Shown: positions 52,868-62,571, numbered from the stretch's first letter. The stretch is DNA of 64,000 nt from Corynebacterium massiliense DSM 45435 (GCF_028609805.1 NZ_CP063189.1:1674001-1738000); one strand, 5' to 3'. The notes: generated from the letters alone by a model not told the origin. Translations and numbers: made by a program.

Positions 52868-54802
52868 ATGACTACCGCATCAATCGCCATCATCGGCGCC
52901 GGCCCGCGGGGCATTTCCGTCCTCGAGCGCATCGCCGCCCGCCGCGAGGACCACTCCCCCGCCGTGGACATCCACCTCATCGACGACGTCCAGGTGGGCG
53001 CCGGCCGCGTGTGGGACACGGATCAGACGTCCACGCTGTGCATGAACACGCTGGCTGGGCGGGTCACCCTGTTCACCGAGCCCGGCGCGACCGTGACTGC
53101 CCCGGTGGTGGAGGGCCCGACCATGTACCAGTGGCTGCAGCTGTTGCGTGGCGATGACCCCGCGGCCTGCGACATCACCGACGCCCAGGAAGCGCTCTTC
53201 CGCGCGCACCCGGCCGACGAGCGGGTGATGGCGACCTACGGCGATGAGATTCGCGCGACCGTCCCGCAGTCCAACCCCACCCGCGCGCTATACGGCGAGT
53301 ACCTGCGCTGGGTGCTGGACGCCGTCTTGGCGCGCCTGCCGGAATCGGTGACGGTGCACCGCCACGCCGCGCGCGTGACCGGCATCCGGGACCGCGGCGA
53401 CGTCGACGAGCTCACCCTGCGCCCCACCGCTACCGAGTCAGCACAGGGCGAGGAGACGTTGCGTGCCGATGCCACCGTGTGGGCCGCCGGCTGGGTCCAG
53501 CCCGCGCCAAGCGCGGCGGAAGAGGAGTTCGCCGCGGCAACCGCGGATGCGGCCACGGAAGCTTCCGGCCACCGCTGGATCCGCCCCGGCAACCCCATCG
53601 ACCAGAACTACGCGGACATCCCCGCCGGCGAGCGCGTTCTCACCCGGGGGCTCGGCATGGGCTTTTACGACATCATGGCGCTTTCCACCATCGGGCGCGG
53701 CGGGCGCTTTATCGCCGACGAGTCCGCGCGCAGCGGCCTGCGCTACGAGGCAACCGGTAACGAGCCGCACTTCGTGGTGACCTCGCGGCGCGGTTTCCCC
53801 TTCTTCCCCAAGTCGGACTACGGCGGCCTGCCGCCGAAGGCGACGCTGAAGCGGACCAAGGACGCGATCGCCGCACTCAGCGGGGAAAGCGACATCGACT
53901 TCGCCACCGCGGTGTGGCCGGCCATCGCCCGCGACGCGTACACGGCCTACTTCACCACCCTGGCGCGCACCGCCCCAGACGCGCTCACCGCGCCACTGTC
54001 CGAAATCCACACCGCCATCGACGCGGCCTCGCCCGACGAACTGGCCAGTGCCACCGCGCCGCTAACCACCCGCCCGTTCGACCTAGCGGAGTACGCCGCC
54101 CCGCTGGCGCAGGTCACCGCGGATATGTCGCCCGACGAGGTCACCGCGTTTATCGCTCAGCGCATGGTCTGGCACATCGAGCACGCCCAGCTGGGCACCG
54201 AGTCGCCGGAAAAGGCCGCGCTGTGGGAGATTTCCGCCGCACGCAAACCGGTGTCCATCCTGGGCTCGCCGGCGCGGTTTACGCGCGAGTCCCGCCTGGG
54301 CCGCTACTCGGAGTTCATGGCGCTGGGGCAGATGGCCGGCTCCGGCCCGCCGCTGTTCCGCTTCCAGCAGTTGCTCGCGCTTGTCGATGCCGGTCTGATC
54401 ACCTTCCTGGGCAACAACCCGCAGGTCACCGTGACTGACGCCGGTTTTTGCGCCACCTCCGGCGAACGGTCCGTAGAGGCCGCCACCCTGGTCGATGCCT
54501 GGATGTACAAGCCGGATATCCGCCGCCCCGGCGATGAGCTGACCAAGCGTTTGCTTGCCGATGATCGCCTGCGCCCCTTCGCCGATCACGGCGTGGACAC
54601 CGGCTCGCCGGAAACGGACGACGCCACCCGGCAGACCGTCCACCCCGACGGCAGCCGCGACGCACGCCTCCACCTGGTGGGCATCCCCACCTACGCGCAG
54701 TGGCCGGATACGACCATCTCCCCGCTGCCGGGCACGGATCCGCTCATGTTGCAGGAAACGGACAAAGCGGCCGCGTCGCTGCTGCGCGTGGCGGGCGCCT
54801 AG
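52868..54802 (+). CDS. FAD/NAD(P)-binding protein, NAD_binding_9 type
   Basis: 644 aa from ATG 52868. The N-terminal Rossmann motif IIGAGPRGISVLERI and the following VGAGRVWDTDQT pattern match the FAD-NAD(P)-binding family PF13454, whose members are flavin-dependent oxidoreductases of mostly unknown substrate, some in siderophore or sulfur metabolism. A second half contains a conserved HGVDTGSPETDD-like stretch and a C-terminal VGIPTYAQWPDTTISPLPGTDP. It is divergent from the importer and convergent with metB, with a 4-base tail overlap. The shared promoter region suggests it acts on the imported compound. Confidence 0.85.
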   Translation: MTTASIAIIGAGPRGISVLERIAARREDHSPAVDIHLIDDVQVGAGRVWDTDQTSTLCMNTLAGRVTLFTEPGATVTAPVVEGPTMYQWLQLLRGDDPAACDITDAQEALFRAHPADERVMATYGDEIRATVPQSNPTRALYGEYLRWVLDAVLARLPESVTVHRHAARVTGIRDRGDVDELTLRPTATESAQGEETLRADATVWAAGWVQPAPSAAEEEFAAATADAATEASGHRWIRPGNPIDQNYADIPAGERVLTRGLGMGFYDIMALSTIGRGGRFIADESARSGLRYEATGNEPHFVVTSRRGFPFFPKSDYGGLPPKATLKRTKDAIAALSGESDIDFATAVWPAIARDAYTAYFTTLARTAPDALTAPLSEIHTAIDAASPDELASATAPLTTRPFDLAEYAAPLAQVTADMSPDEVTAFIAQRMVWHIEHAQLGTESPEKAALWEISAARKPVSILGSPARFTRESRLGRYSEFMALGQMAGSGPPLFRFQQLLALVDAGLITFLGNNPQVTVTDAGFCATSGERSVEAATLVDAWMYKPDIRRPGDELTKRLLADDRLRPFADHGVDTGSPETDDATRQTVHPDGSRDARLHLVGIPTYAQWPDTTISPLPGTDPLMLQETDKAAASLLRVAGA

Positions 54803-55962
54803 TCCAAGGCGTCGAGCGCCTGGGCCACGTCAGCGAGCAGGTCGTCGCGGTCCTCGATGCCGATGGAGATGCGCACCAGATCCTCCGGCGGCACCAGATC
54901 GGAGCCGGCCGCGGACGCGTGCGTCATGTTCTTCGGGTGCTCCACCAGGGACTCCACCCCGCCCAACGACTCGGCCAGGCAGATAAGGCGGGTGTTCAGG
55001 CAGAACTGTTTGGCGTGCTCCGCGGAGTGAAAGCGCACCGAGACCATGCCGCCGAACCCGCGCATCTGTGCCCGTGCGGTGGCGTGCCCCGGGTGATCAC
55101 CAAGCCCCGGGTAGAGCACCTGGCGCACTTCGGGGCGCGTGGCCAGGTATTCCGCCACCGCCTGCGCGTTAGCGCAGTGGCGGTCCATGCGCACGCCGAG
55201 GGTTTTGATGCCGCGTAGGTTCAGATAGGCATCGAACGGCGAGGCCACCGCACCGACGCAGCCTTGGAAGTAGGCCAGGCGGTCATCGACACCCGCGTCG
55301 TTGGTGACCACCGCGCCGCCGATGACGTCGGAGTGCCCGCCCAGGTACTTGGTGGTCGAGTGCACCACGTGGTCCGCGTCGAGCGCCAGCGGGTTTTGCA
55401 GGTACGGGGTGGCGAAGGTGTTGTCCACGACGACGCTCGCGTGCCGTTTCACCGCGGCGATCTCGGCGATGTCGGTGATGTTCAGCGCCGGGTTGGTCGG
55501 CGTTTCCAACCAGATGACCTTGGTGTTGTCCCGGATGGCCGCGGCCACCGCCTTTGGGTCGGTGGTATCGACGATGGACAGCTCGACGCCCCACTCGCCG
55601 AAATCGTCGTGCAGCAGGCGGTAGGTGCCGCCGTAACAGTCGTTGCCCAAAATGACGTGGTCGCCTGGGCGGACCAGGATGCGCACCAGCGTGTCGATGG
55701 CCGCCATACCCGACGAGAACACCCGCGCATACGCGGCGCCTTCCAAAGAGGCGAGCGTGTTTTCCAGTGCCCGCACGGTCGGGTTGGCCACACGGCCGTA
55801 CTCGAAGCCACCACGCAGTTCGGCGAGGCCGTCCTGGGCGAAGGTGGTGGAGGCGTAAATGGGGACGTTGATGGATCCGAGGTGGCTATCCGGCTCGTAA
55901 CCTGCGTGGATGGAGCGCGAGGCGAACCCGCGCGCGAGGTCCTGCTTGGTCTGGTCGGTCAT
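54799..55962 (-). CDS. metB: cystathionine gamma-synthase
   Basis: 387 aa PLP enzyme joining O-acylhomoserine and cysteine in transsulfuration. STKYLGGHSD contains the PLP lysine, and EYGRVANPTVRALE, FSSGMAAIDT and ETPTNP are typical of the Cys/Met enzyme class. Cystathionine beta/gamma-lyases are close relatives, and MetB is favoured by genomic context in corynebacteria. Upstream is TATAGT (55971-55976 on the minus strand) about 8 bases before the ATG, suggesting a leaderless or very short-leader mRNA. A TAGAC half-site overlaps it. Confidence 0.9.
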   Translation of the reverse strand: MTDQTKQDLARGFASRSIHAGYEPDSHLGSINVPIYASTTFAQDGLAELRGGFEYGRVANPTVRALENTLASLEGAAYARVFSSGMAAIDTLVRILVRPGDHVILGNDCYGGTYRLLHDDFGEWGVELSIVDTTDPKAVAAAIRDNTKVIWLETPTNPALNITDIAEIAAVKRHASVVVDNTFATPYLQNPLALDADHVVHSTTKYLGGHSDVIGGAVVTNDAGVDDRLAYFQGCVGAVASPFDAYLNLRGIKTLGVRMDRHCANAQAVAEYLATRPEVRQVLYPGLGDHPGHATARAQMRGFGGMVSVRFHSAEHAKQFCLNTRLICLAESLGGVESLVEHPKNMTHASAAGSDLVPPEDLVRISIGIEDRDDLLADVAQALDALD

Positions 55963-55970
55963 GTCCGCAA

Positions 55971-55990
55971 ACTATAGACCAAGCGGTTCA
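55971..55990 (-). promoter_or_regulatory. metB -10 with overlapping McbR-like half-site
   Basis: TATAGT on the minus strand (55971-55976) overlaps TAGAC (55975-55979); the partner half six bases on (GTTCA) matches GTCTA poorly. Position over the -10 suits repression. Confidence 0.4.
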
Positions 55991-56108
55991 GTTCGGGGTG
56001 CCGGGAGAGCTTTTAGATTCACGTTCGGCCCGCGGCGCGTCGTTCGTTTTAGTATCGAGATCTAGCAAGCACGAAACGGCTGACTACAGAAGGTGGTTTT
56101 CTTCTGCC

Positions 56109-57155
56109 ATGTTTGACACTTTCCTAGCCGCGAATCTCGCTGCCGCCGCTCCCGGTGGTGGCGGCTCCGCTGCGGATGCGGCCGGCGATGCCGTCGACAA
56201 CGTGACCGAGTGGTGGCAAGACGAGCACATGCAGCAATGGCTCATCGCCCGCCCGCTGAAGATCTTGCTCGTCATCGTCCTCGCGGTCATCGCGCAGTGG
56301 GTGTGCCGGCGGATCATCAACAAGCTCGCCGCTAAGGCACGCACCGCCCCGAAGCCGAACCTCCGGCGCCCCACCCCGGCGTCCGCGCGGGGCGAGGCCC
56401 GCGAGCAGGCCGCGGAGATGAGCGCCCTGGATAAGGCCAAGGAGGCCCGCCGCCAGTCGCGGATTACCACGCTGGCCGGCGTGGGCCGCTCCGCGGTGGC
56501 CATCGTCGTGTGGACGATCACGGGGCTTATCATCCTGCAGACGCTCACCATCAACATCGCGCCACTTATTGCCTCGGCCGGCGTGGTCGGCGTCGCCCTG
56601 GGCTTCGGCGCCCAGTCGCTGGTCAAGGACTTCCTGTCCGGCATTTTCATGCTCATCGAGGATCAGTACGGTATCGGCGACGTGGTCCAGCTGGAAGACG
56701 GGATCATCGGCGAGGTCGAGGACATCACCCTGCGCGTGACCAAGGTGCGCGACATCGACGGCACCCTGTGGACCGTGCGCAACGGCGACATCATGAGCGT
56801 GGGCAACTTCTCCGACCAGTACGCCATCTGCCGCCTGCAGATCCCGGTCGGCCTGTCCAACAACGCCACCGACGCGTGGGAGGTCATCGACCGCGCTATT
56901 CACGAGGCCGTGCGCGACCCAGCCATCCGCGGCGACGTGCTGGCGGAGCCTGTGCTCGACGGCATCTCCGAGTGGGAGCCGGACCACATCTCCTACCGCA
57001 TCTCCATCAAGACGATGCCGGGCCAGCAGTGGCACGTTCAGCGCCACTCCCAGGTGCACGTGTTGAACGCGATGCAGGATGCCGGCATTCGCGTGCCGTA
57101 CCCGCACGGCATGGGTGCCGCGCAGTACGTGGCCAACGAGAAGAAGGAAGACTAG
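56109..57155 (+). CDS. small-conductance mechanosensitive channel, MscS family
   Basis: 348 aa from ATG 56109. An N-terminal hydrophobic segment is followed by a helix at about 56-75 and a cytoplasmic Ala/Lys/Arg-rich stretch. Two further helices include the pore-lining Gly/Ala pattern ASAGVVGVALGFGAQSLVKDF, then DQYGIGDVVQ and LRVTKVRDIDG of the MscS beta domain. It opens on hypo-osmotic shock. In C. glutamicum the MscS-like MscCG exports glutamate; this protein is much shorter, so it is probably a paralogue. It is followed closely by the globin gene. Confidence 0.9.
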   Translation: MFDTFLAANLAAAAPGGGGSAADAAGDAVDNVTEWWQDEHMQQWLIARPLKILLVIVLAVIAQWVCRRIINKLAAKARTAPKPNLRRPTPASARGEAREQAAEMSALDKAKEARRQSRITTLAGVGRSAVAIVVWTITGLIILQTLTINIAPLIASAGVVGVALGFGAQSLVKDFLSGIFMLIEDQYGIGDVVQLEDGIIGEVEDITLRVTKVRDIDGTLWTVRNGDIMSVGNFSDQYAICRLQIPVGLSNNATDAWEVIDRAIHEAVRDPAIRGDVLAEPVLDGISEWEPDHISYRISIKTMPGQQWHVQRHSQVHVLNAMQDAGIRVPYPHGMGAAQYVANEKKED

Positions 57156-57162
57156 GCCCACC

Positions 57163-57573
57163 ATGCAGATTTCCGGTCCGGGGATTAGCCCCGGCAACGT
57201 CTACGAGGCCATCGGCGGTGAGGCGACGTTCGACCAGCTTGTCGATGGCTTCTACGCCCAAGTCCCCGACGACGACATCCTGGGCCCGATGTACCCGCCG
57301 GAAGATATGGCGGGCGCCCGCCGCCGCTTGAAGCTCTTCCTCATCCAGTACTGGGGCGGGCCGAATACCTACAGCGCAGAGCGCGGGCACCCGCGCCTGC
57401 GGATGCGCCACCACCCGTTCCGCATCGACCGCGCCGCGGCCGAGCGGTGGCTCACCCTCATGGGCAATTCCTTTGCGCGCATCGATGACGAGACCATCCC
57501 GCCGGCCTACCGCTCCATGATGTGGGACCACATGGAGCGGGTGTCGGCGATGCTCGTCAATACCCCCGATTAG
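57163..57573 (+). CDS. glbO: group II truncated haemoglobin
   Basis: 136 aa; ATG 57163 lies 8 bases after the MscS stop. The segment around VYEAIGGEATFDQLVDGFYAQV, YWGGPNTYS, HPRLRMRHHPF with the proximal His, and WLTLM with the group II Trp (G8) are typical of GlbO. It binds oxygen or NO and may act in peroxide or NO defence. The same neighbours (mscS, glbO) occur in other corynebacteria as far as I recall. Confidence 0.92.
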   Translation: MQISGPGISPGNVYEAIGGEATFDQLVDGFYAQVPDDDILGPMYPPEDMAGARRRLKLFLIQYWGGPNTYSAERGHPRLRMRHHPFRIDRAAAERWLTLMGNSFARIDDETIPPAYRSMMWDHMERVSAMLVNTPD

Positions 57574-57640
57574 CGGACGGCGCATCCGCACCGCCCGCAA
57601 ATAGGCCTGCATTAGTCGGGGCAATCGAAAGCCCGCTCTC

Positions 57641-57670
57641 CTAGCGCAGGCCCGGAAGGGCCTGCGCTAG
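57641..57670. terminator. strong hairpin between glbO and ald
   Basis: Perfect 13-bp stem CTAGCGCAGGCCC (57641-57653) and GGGCCTGCGCTAG (57658-57670) with GGAA tetraloop. It includes the ald stop codon (57667-57669). There is no clear T-run on either side, so the classical termination mechanism is uncertain. Confidence 0.55.
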
Positions 57671-58758
57671 TCCTGCCAGTCGAAAGCCTCGCGCACCGGC
57701 TCGGAGATGAGCCGGCCGTCGCGGGTCATCACGCCGGGCTCGAGACCGCCGTGGCGCTCGATGGCGCGGTCCAGGCCGTGGCTGGCGATGGCGCGCACGT
57801 ATGGCAGCGTCGCCGACGTCAGCGCGCGGGTGGACGTGTTCGCCACCGCGCCCGGCATGTTGGCCACGCAGTAGAACAACGTGTCGTGGACCTTGAAGGT
57901 CGGATCGTCGTGGCTGGTCTTGTGCGAGTTCTCGAAGCAGCCGCCCTGGTCAATGGCGACATCGACAAGCACGGCGCCGCTCTTCATGCGCTTGACGGTG
58001 TCCTCGCGGACCAGCTTCGGTGCCGCGGAACCCGGCACCAGCACCGCGCCGATGACCAGGTCGGCCTCGAGTAGCTCGGCCTCGAGAGTGGCCGGATCGG
58101 AGATCTGGGTACGCACGCTGCCGTGGTACTGCTCGTCGAAGCGCTGGAGCACCAGCGGATCCAGGTCCAAGACAGTCACCTCGGCGCGCAGGCCGCGGGC
58201 CATCGCCACGGCAGATGCACCCACCTGGCCGCCGCCGATGACCACAACGCGGGCCGGCTGCGTACCCGGCACGCCGGACGGCAGCACGCCGCGGCCACCC
58301 TGGGTGGACAAGAGATGGTGGGAGCCCTCGATGACCGCGAGGCGGCCCGCGACCTGGGACATCGGGTTAAGCAGCGGGAGCATGCCGCGGGAATCAGTCA
58401 CGGTCTCGTACGCGATGGACGTCATCCCGGACTTCACCAGGTTTTCGGTCAGCTCGCGGTTGGCGGCGAGGTGCAGGTAGGTAAAAAGCAGCAGGTCCTC
58501 GCGGAGGTACTGGTATTCCTCCTCCAGCGGTTCCTTCACCTTGAGCAGAAGCTCCGCCTTCGCCCAGGTCTCCTCTGCGCTGTCTAGAACGGTCGCGCCG
58601 GCCTGCTCGTAGTCCGCGTCGGTGAAGTTCGCGCCCGCACCGGCGCCGGCTTGTACGAAGACCTCATGGCCGTCGCGGGTCAGGGTCTCCACCGCATGGG
58701 GCGACAGGGCCACGCGGTTTTCGTTGTTCATGATTTCTGCGGGTACCGAAATACGCAT
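57667..58758 (-). CDS. ald: alanine dehydrogenase
   Basis: 363 aa; converts L-alanine, water and NAD to pyruvate, ammonia and NADH reversibly. LLKVKEP holds the catalytic Lys and FTYLHLAAN the catalytic His, and VVIGGGQVGASAVAMARG is the NAD-binding loop. The start MRISVPAE (ATG 58756-58758) is preferred, since the longer reading has 12 non-conserved residues. It is a single gene with a hairpin at its end. Confidence 0.94.
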   Translation of the reverse strand: MRISVPAEIMNNENRVALSPHAVETLTRDGHEVFVQAGAGAGANFTDADYEQAGATVLDSAEETWAKAELLLKVKEPLEEEYQYLREDLLLFTYLHLAANRELTENLVKSGMTSIAYETVTDSRGMLPLLNPMSQVAGRLAVIEGSHHLLSTQGGRGVLPSGVPGTQPARVVVIGGGQVGASAVAMARGLRAEVTVLDLDPLVLQRFDEQYHGSVRTQISDPATLEAELLEADLVIGAVLVPGSAAPKLVREDTVKRMKSGAVLVDVAIDQGGCFENSHKTSHDDPTFKVHDTLFYCVANMPGAVANTSTRALTSATLPYVRAIASHGLDRAIERHGGLEPGVMTRDGRLISEPVREAFDWQD

Positions 58759-58880
58759 GGGTAGCTCACACACTCCTTTACACCACCTCGGCACGGCATG
58801 CCGAGACTCAGAACATCGGCCACTATGAATAATGCCACAGAAAAGCCAAGAAAGTGAGCTGCGCTATATTTTCGGTCTCG

Positions 58881-59549
58881 CTACACCAGAGACAACCGCG
58901 TGGAGTGATACACCGATCCGAAAGGCGCGTCGACGCGCACCCACCGTCCCATCTTGGATACGCGCAGGTGGCGCGGGATATCCATGGGCGCGGCGAAGCC
59001 CGGGATGAGGCTCAAATTGGTGCAGGCGAAGATCATGCGCATGGGGATGTCCACCGAGCCTTGGTCCCCCTCGACGGCGACGACCGTCTGGTTGAGCAGG
59101 CTCGCCGGCGGGCCCATCGGCCCGGAAAACTCGCGGGTGAGCTTCTGTCCCTTGTCGGACAGATCGCGCACGACCGCCACCGGGAGCGTGTCGAGGAGCT
59201 CGAAGCCTTTAGCCGGCGGCAAGGCGCCCGGCCACGCCGCATCGAGCGCCGGCCCCAGCGGCAAATCGACCGGGTTGTCGGTGCTGGCGCCACGGGCGCT
59301 GTCGTTCTCAGCGAGCGCGCTGACTAGCGCGGCGGCACTTACCGCCGCACCGTCGCGGGACACCGAGCCTTGCGCGCGGCGGGCGGCGATGACCTCGAAT
59401 GGGGTGGTGACGAAGACGTCGAGTGCGCCATCGGCAAGCTGGCGGATGCGCACGGCCGCCTGCGTGTCCATGCCCGCCGCACGCGCGAGGAGGGCCTGCA
59501 GCCCCGGTCCCCCGCCGGTGAGCTGCAATGTCTCAGCAGGGTCGGGCAT
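58881..59549 (-). CDS. conserved hypothetical protein
   Basis: 222 aa from ATG 59547-59549 (MPDPAETLQL), 4 bases after the thioesterase stop, so the two are likely co-translated. There is no signal peptide or membrane segment, and few recognisable motifs. Ala/Asp-rich in the middle, it ends in a mixed beta-rich segment (HLRVSKMGRWVRVDAPFGSVYHSTRLSLV given in part). Family unknown to me; seems an ordinary cytosolic corynebacterial protein. The 122 bases between it and ald hold no gene. Confidence 0.7.
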   Translation of the reverse strand: MPDPAETLQLTGGGPGLQALLARAAGMDTQAAVRIRQLADGALDVFVTTPFEVIAARRAQGSVSRDGAAVSAAALVSALAENDSARGASTDNPVDLPLGPALDAAWPGALPPAKGFELLDTLPVAVVRDLSDKGQKLTREFSGPMGPPASLLNQTVVAVEGDQGSVDIPMRMIFACTNLSLIPGFAAPMDIPRHLRVSKMGRWVRVDAPFGSVYHSTRLSLV

Positions 59550-59553
59550 GGCG

Positions 59554-59973
59554 TTAGTGCTCGTCCACGACCAGCTGGCTGAGGATCTCGCGCTCGGCAT
59601 CGGACAGCGGGCGCGGGCGCTGAGCCTGCATGTCCACCATCACCTGGACGGTGTAGATAACGCAGGCGGTCTCCCCATCCGCGTCGACGATGTCCTGGCG
59701 GGTGGTCAGCGAGGTGTTGCCCAACTTGGACACCGCGGAGCGCACCGTGAGCGCGGAGTTCTTCCGCGGATCGACCGGCCGCTGAAAGTCGGCGTCGATG
59801 TGGCGGACGAAGACGTCGAAATCCGGAATCTCCGGGTAGATGACGTCGCGCGCGAACGCGAGACGCGCCTCTTGGGCGATCTCGATGTAGTTCGCGTTCA
59901 TCATGTGCCCGTAGCGGTCGAAGTCACTCCACCGGACCGGGACCGACACCTCGTGCGGGGTTGCCTGTGCCAT
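59554..59973 (-). CDS. acyl-CoA thioesterase, 4-hydroxybenzoyl-CoA thioesterase (hotdog) family
   Basis: 139 aa, the normal hotdog length. VRWSDFDRYGHMMNANY is the active-site helix with the catalytic Asp, and FVRHIDADFQRPVD and TTRQDIVDADGETACVIYTVQVMVD match the family beta-sheet. It hydrolyses a CoA thioester of unknown chain type. It lies downstream of ettA on the same strand and ahead of the 222-aa protein. Confidence 0.9.
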   Translation of the reverse strand: MAQATPHEVSVPVRWSDFDRYGHMMNANYIEIAQEARLAFARDVIYPEIPDFDVFVRHIDADFQRPVDPRKNSALTVRSAVSKLGNTSLTTRQDIVDADGETACVIYTVQVMVDMQAQRPRPLSDAEREILSQLVVDEH

Positions 59974-60020
59974 CGTGCGTTGTCTCCTTTTTGAAAGGGG
60001 TGAACGTGCCAGGGGCGGGG

Positions 60021-61691
60021 TTAACGGCTGAGCTTACGGTGGGTCACGCGCGACGGGCGGGCAGCATCCTCGCCGAGGCGCTCAACCTTGTTCTTCTCGT
60101 AGTCGCCGAAGTTGCCCTCGAACCAGTACCACTTACCTTCTTCCACGTTGCCCTCCCAGGCAAGGATGTGGGTGCAGGTGCGGTCCAGGAACCAGCGATC
60201 GTGCGAAATGACCACGGCGCAGCCCGGGAACTTCTCCAGGGCGTTTTCCAGCGAGCCCAGGGTCTCAACGTCCAGGTCGTTGGTCGGCTCGTCGAGGAGG
60301 ATCAGGTTGCCGCCCTCTTTGAGCGTCAGCGCCAGGTTGAGGCGGTTGCGCTCACCGCCGGAAAGCACCTTCGACGGCTTCTGCTGGTCCGGGCCTTTGA
60401 AGCCGAACGCGGACAGGTACGCGCGCGACGGCATCTCGTTCTGGCCGACGTGGATGTAGTCGAGCCCGCCCGAGACGACCTCCCAGACCGTGGCCTCGGG
60501 GTCGATGTTCTCGCGGTTCTGGTCAACGTAGGACAGCTTGACGGTCTCGCCCACCTCGACCGAACCGGAATCCGGCTCCTCCAGGCCCACGATGGTCTTG
60601 AACAGCGTGGTCTTGCCCACGCCGTTCGGGCCGATGACGCCGACGATGCCGTTGCGCGGCAGGGTGAACGACAGATCCTTGATCAGCGTGCGGCCGTCGA
60701 AGCCCTTGTTGAGGTTGTCCACCTCCACGACCTTGTTGCCCAGGCGCGGCGGGGTCGGGATCTGAATTTCTTCGAAGTCGAGCTTCTTGTACTTCTCGGC
60801 CTCGGCCGCCATCTCCTCGTAGCGCTCCAGACGAGCCTTGTTCTTCGCCTGGCGAGCCTTTGCACCGGAGCGAACCCACGCGAGCTCTTCCTTCAGGCGC
60901 TTGCGCAGCTTCGCGTCCTTCTTACCGGCAACCTCGAGGCGCTCCTGCTTTTTGTCCAGGTAGGTGGAGTAGTTGCCCTCGTACGGGTAGAGCTTGCCGC
61001 GGTCGACCTCGCAGATCCAGCCCGCGACGTGGTCGAGGAAGTAGCGGTCGTGGGTCACGGCCAGGACCGCGCCCGGGTAGTCGGCCAGGTGCTTCTCCAG
61101 CCACAGGACGGACTCGGCGTCCAGGTGGTTGGTCGGCTCGTCGAGGAGCAGCAGGTCCGGCTCGGTAAGAAGCAGCTTGGCCAGGGCCACGCGGCGGCGC
61201 TCACCACCGGAGAGGTTTTCTACCGAAGCGTCCGACGGCGGGCAGCGCAGCGCCTCCATCGCCTGCTCGATCTTGGAGTCGACCTCCCACGCGTCCGCGG
61301 CGTCGAGCTCCTCCTGCAGCTTGCCCATTTCTTCCATGAGCTCGTCGCTGTAGTCGGTGGCCATCTTCTCGGCGATCTCTTCGAAGCGCTGCTTCTTTTC
61401 AAAGATGTCGCCCAGGCCCTGCTCGACGTTTTCGCGCACGGTCTTGGAATCATCCAGCGGCGGCTCCTGCTCGAGGATGCCCACCGTGGCGCCCGGATCC
61501 AGGAAGGCCTCGCCGTTGGACGGCTGGTCCATCCCGGCCATGATCTTCAGAATCGACGACTTGCCGGCACCGTTCGGGCCGACAACGCCGATCTTGGCGC
61601 CCGGGTAAAAGGCCATGGTGACGTCATCCAAAATGACCTTGTCACCGATGGCCTTGCGCACGTTTTTCATCGTGTAGATGAACTCGCCCAT
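60021..61691 (-). CDS. ettA: energy-dependent translational throttle protein EttA (ABC-F)
   Basis: 556 aa ABC-F ATPase that binds the ribosomal E site and gates translation by ATP level. Two nucleotide-binding domains (GPNGAGKSS and GPNGVGKTT, each with LSGGERxR) flank a long linker (about 235-310, AKLRKRLKEELAWVRSGAKARQAKNKAR in part) with the EttA arm and no transmembrane helices. The start MGEFIYTMKNV is the family-typical N-terminus. Confidence 0.95.
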   Translation of the reverse strand: MGEFIYTMKNVRKAIGDKVILDDVTMAFYPGAKIGVVGPNGAGKSSILKIMAGMDQPSNGEAFLDPGATVGILEQEPPLDDSKTVRENVEQGLGDIFEKKQRFEEIAEKMATDYSDELMEEMGKLQEELDAADAWEVDSKIEQAMEALRCPPSDASVENLSGGERRRVALAKLLLTEPDLLLLDEPTNHLDAESVLWLEKHLADYPGAVLAVTHDRYFLDHVAGWICEVDRGKLYPYEGNYSTYLDKKQERLEVAGKKDAKLRKRLKEELAWVRSGAKARQAKNKARLERYEEMAAEAEKYKKLDFEEIQIPTPPRLGNKVVEVDNLNKGFDGRTLIKDLSFTLPRNGIVGVIGPNGVGKTTLFKTIVGLEEPDSGSVEVGETVKLSYVDQNRENIDPEATVWEVVSGGLDYIHVGQNEMPSRAYLSAFGFKGPDQQKPSKVLSGGERNRLNLALTLKEGGNLILLDEPTNDLDVETLGSLENALEKFPGCAVVISHDRWFLDRTCTHILAWEGNVEEGKWYWFEGNFGDYEKNKVERLGEDAARPSRVTHRKLSR

Positions 61692-61842
61692 GTCTTCCCT
61701 TCACATCTTTTACGGGGTTAGCGGTATAACACCCCAAAGACTACATCAGTACGACATGGGCAAGCCCCTCCCCCGAGGCGCCGCATTCACTTGCACCGAA
61801 CCGCGGCCGCGCCTCCACTTCGCCGCCGCTTGCGCCCCAGCT

Positions 61843-62571
61843 CTAGTACGGTGCGGCGGCCTCCTCTATGCGGGAACGCGTGCCCATTTCCTCCCGCTCC
61901 GCCGCTTCCCGCTCGGCCGCTTCCCGCTCCGCCGCTGCCGGTTCTGGGCCGTAGCCTGCATCCGGCTCCGTCTCCGGTTCCGGCTCCCGTGCTGCGCCTG
62001 CGGCTGCGGAATGCATGGACGCCGCCGACATCGCAGCGGCGCGGCGGTCGGCCGCCGAGTCCGCGGCCGAATCTCCCACCGCGGCGGGCGAGGAGTTCTC
62101 GGCCGAGGTGGCATCGCCAAGCGCCGCGGAATCCGGCACGGTGAAGTCGCGGTCGATGGGGAACTCCTGCTCGTCCGTATCGCCCATGTTGACCCCCGCC
62201 AGGTTGTGGGTCACGGCGATGCGCTTCGAGCCGATGACGTGGTGGTTCAAGTCCAGGCCGACGTACTGCGCCTTGATGACGATGCGCGAGCGGTTCTGCC
62301 CCGTCTCACGGTCCTGCCATTCCGACGAGCACAACGAGCCCACCACGACCACCGGCATGCCCTTTTCCAGAGACGCGCGGATGTTAATGGCGAACTGACC
62401 CCAGGCCTCCACGCCGATAAACAGCGGGTCGAAATCATTCCACCCCTGGTCGGTCTTCCGCCGCTTCGACGAGGCCACCCGGAAGGTCACCTTGTACATA
62501 TCGGTATTGATCTTGCTCAGCGTCGGCGTCTCGGTCAGCCGGCCGGTCAGGGTAATCGGGTGTTGCGACAT
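61843..62571 (-). CDS. single-stranded DNA-binding protein paralogue
   Basis: 242 aa. The N-terminal OB fold (1-110) is of SSB type: ITLTGRLTETPTLS, FRVASSKRR, FIGVEAWGQFAINIRASLEKG and MPVVVVGSL. The rest is an Ala/Glu/Ser-rich tail with AEREAAEREAAERE repeats, ending in RIEEAAAPY. It lacks the acidic DDDIPF tip through which housekeeping SSB recruits partners, so it is probably a second SSB. A paired-box element like that before comEA lies 110 bp upstream, hinting at a role with DNA uptake. Confidence 0.85.
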   Translation of the reverse strand: MSQHPITLTGRLTETPTLSKINTDMYKVTFRVASSKRRKTDQGWNDFDPLFIGVEAWGQFAINIRASLEKGMPVVVVGSLCSSEWQDRETGQNRSRIVIKAQYVGLDLNHHVIGSKRIAVTHNLAGVNMGDTDEQEFPIDRDFTVPDSAALGDATSAENSSPAAVGDSAADSAADRRAAAMSAASMHSAAAGAAREPEPETEPDAGYGPEPAAAEREAAEREAAEREEMGTRSRIEEAAAPY

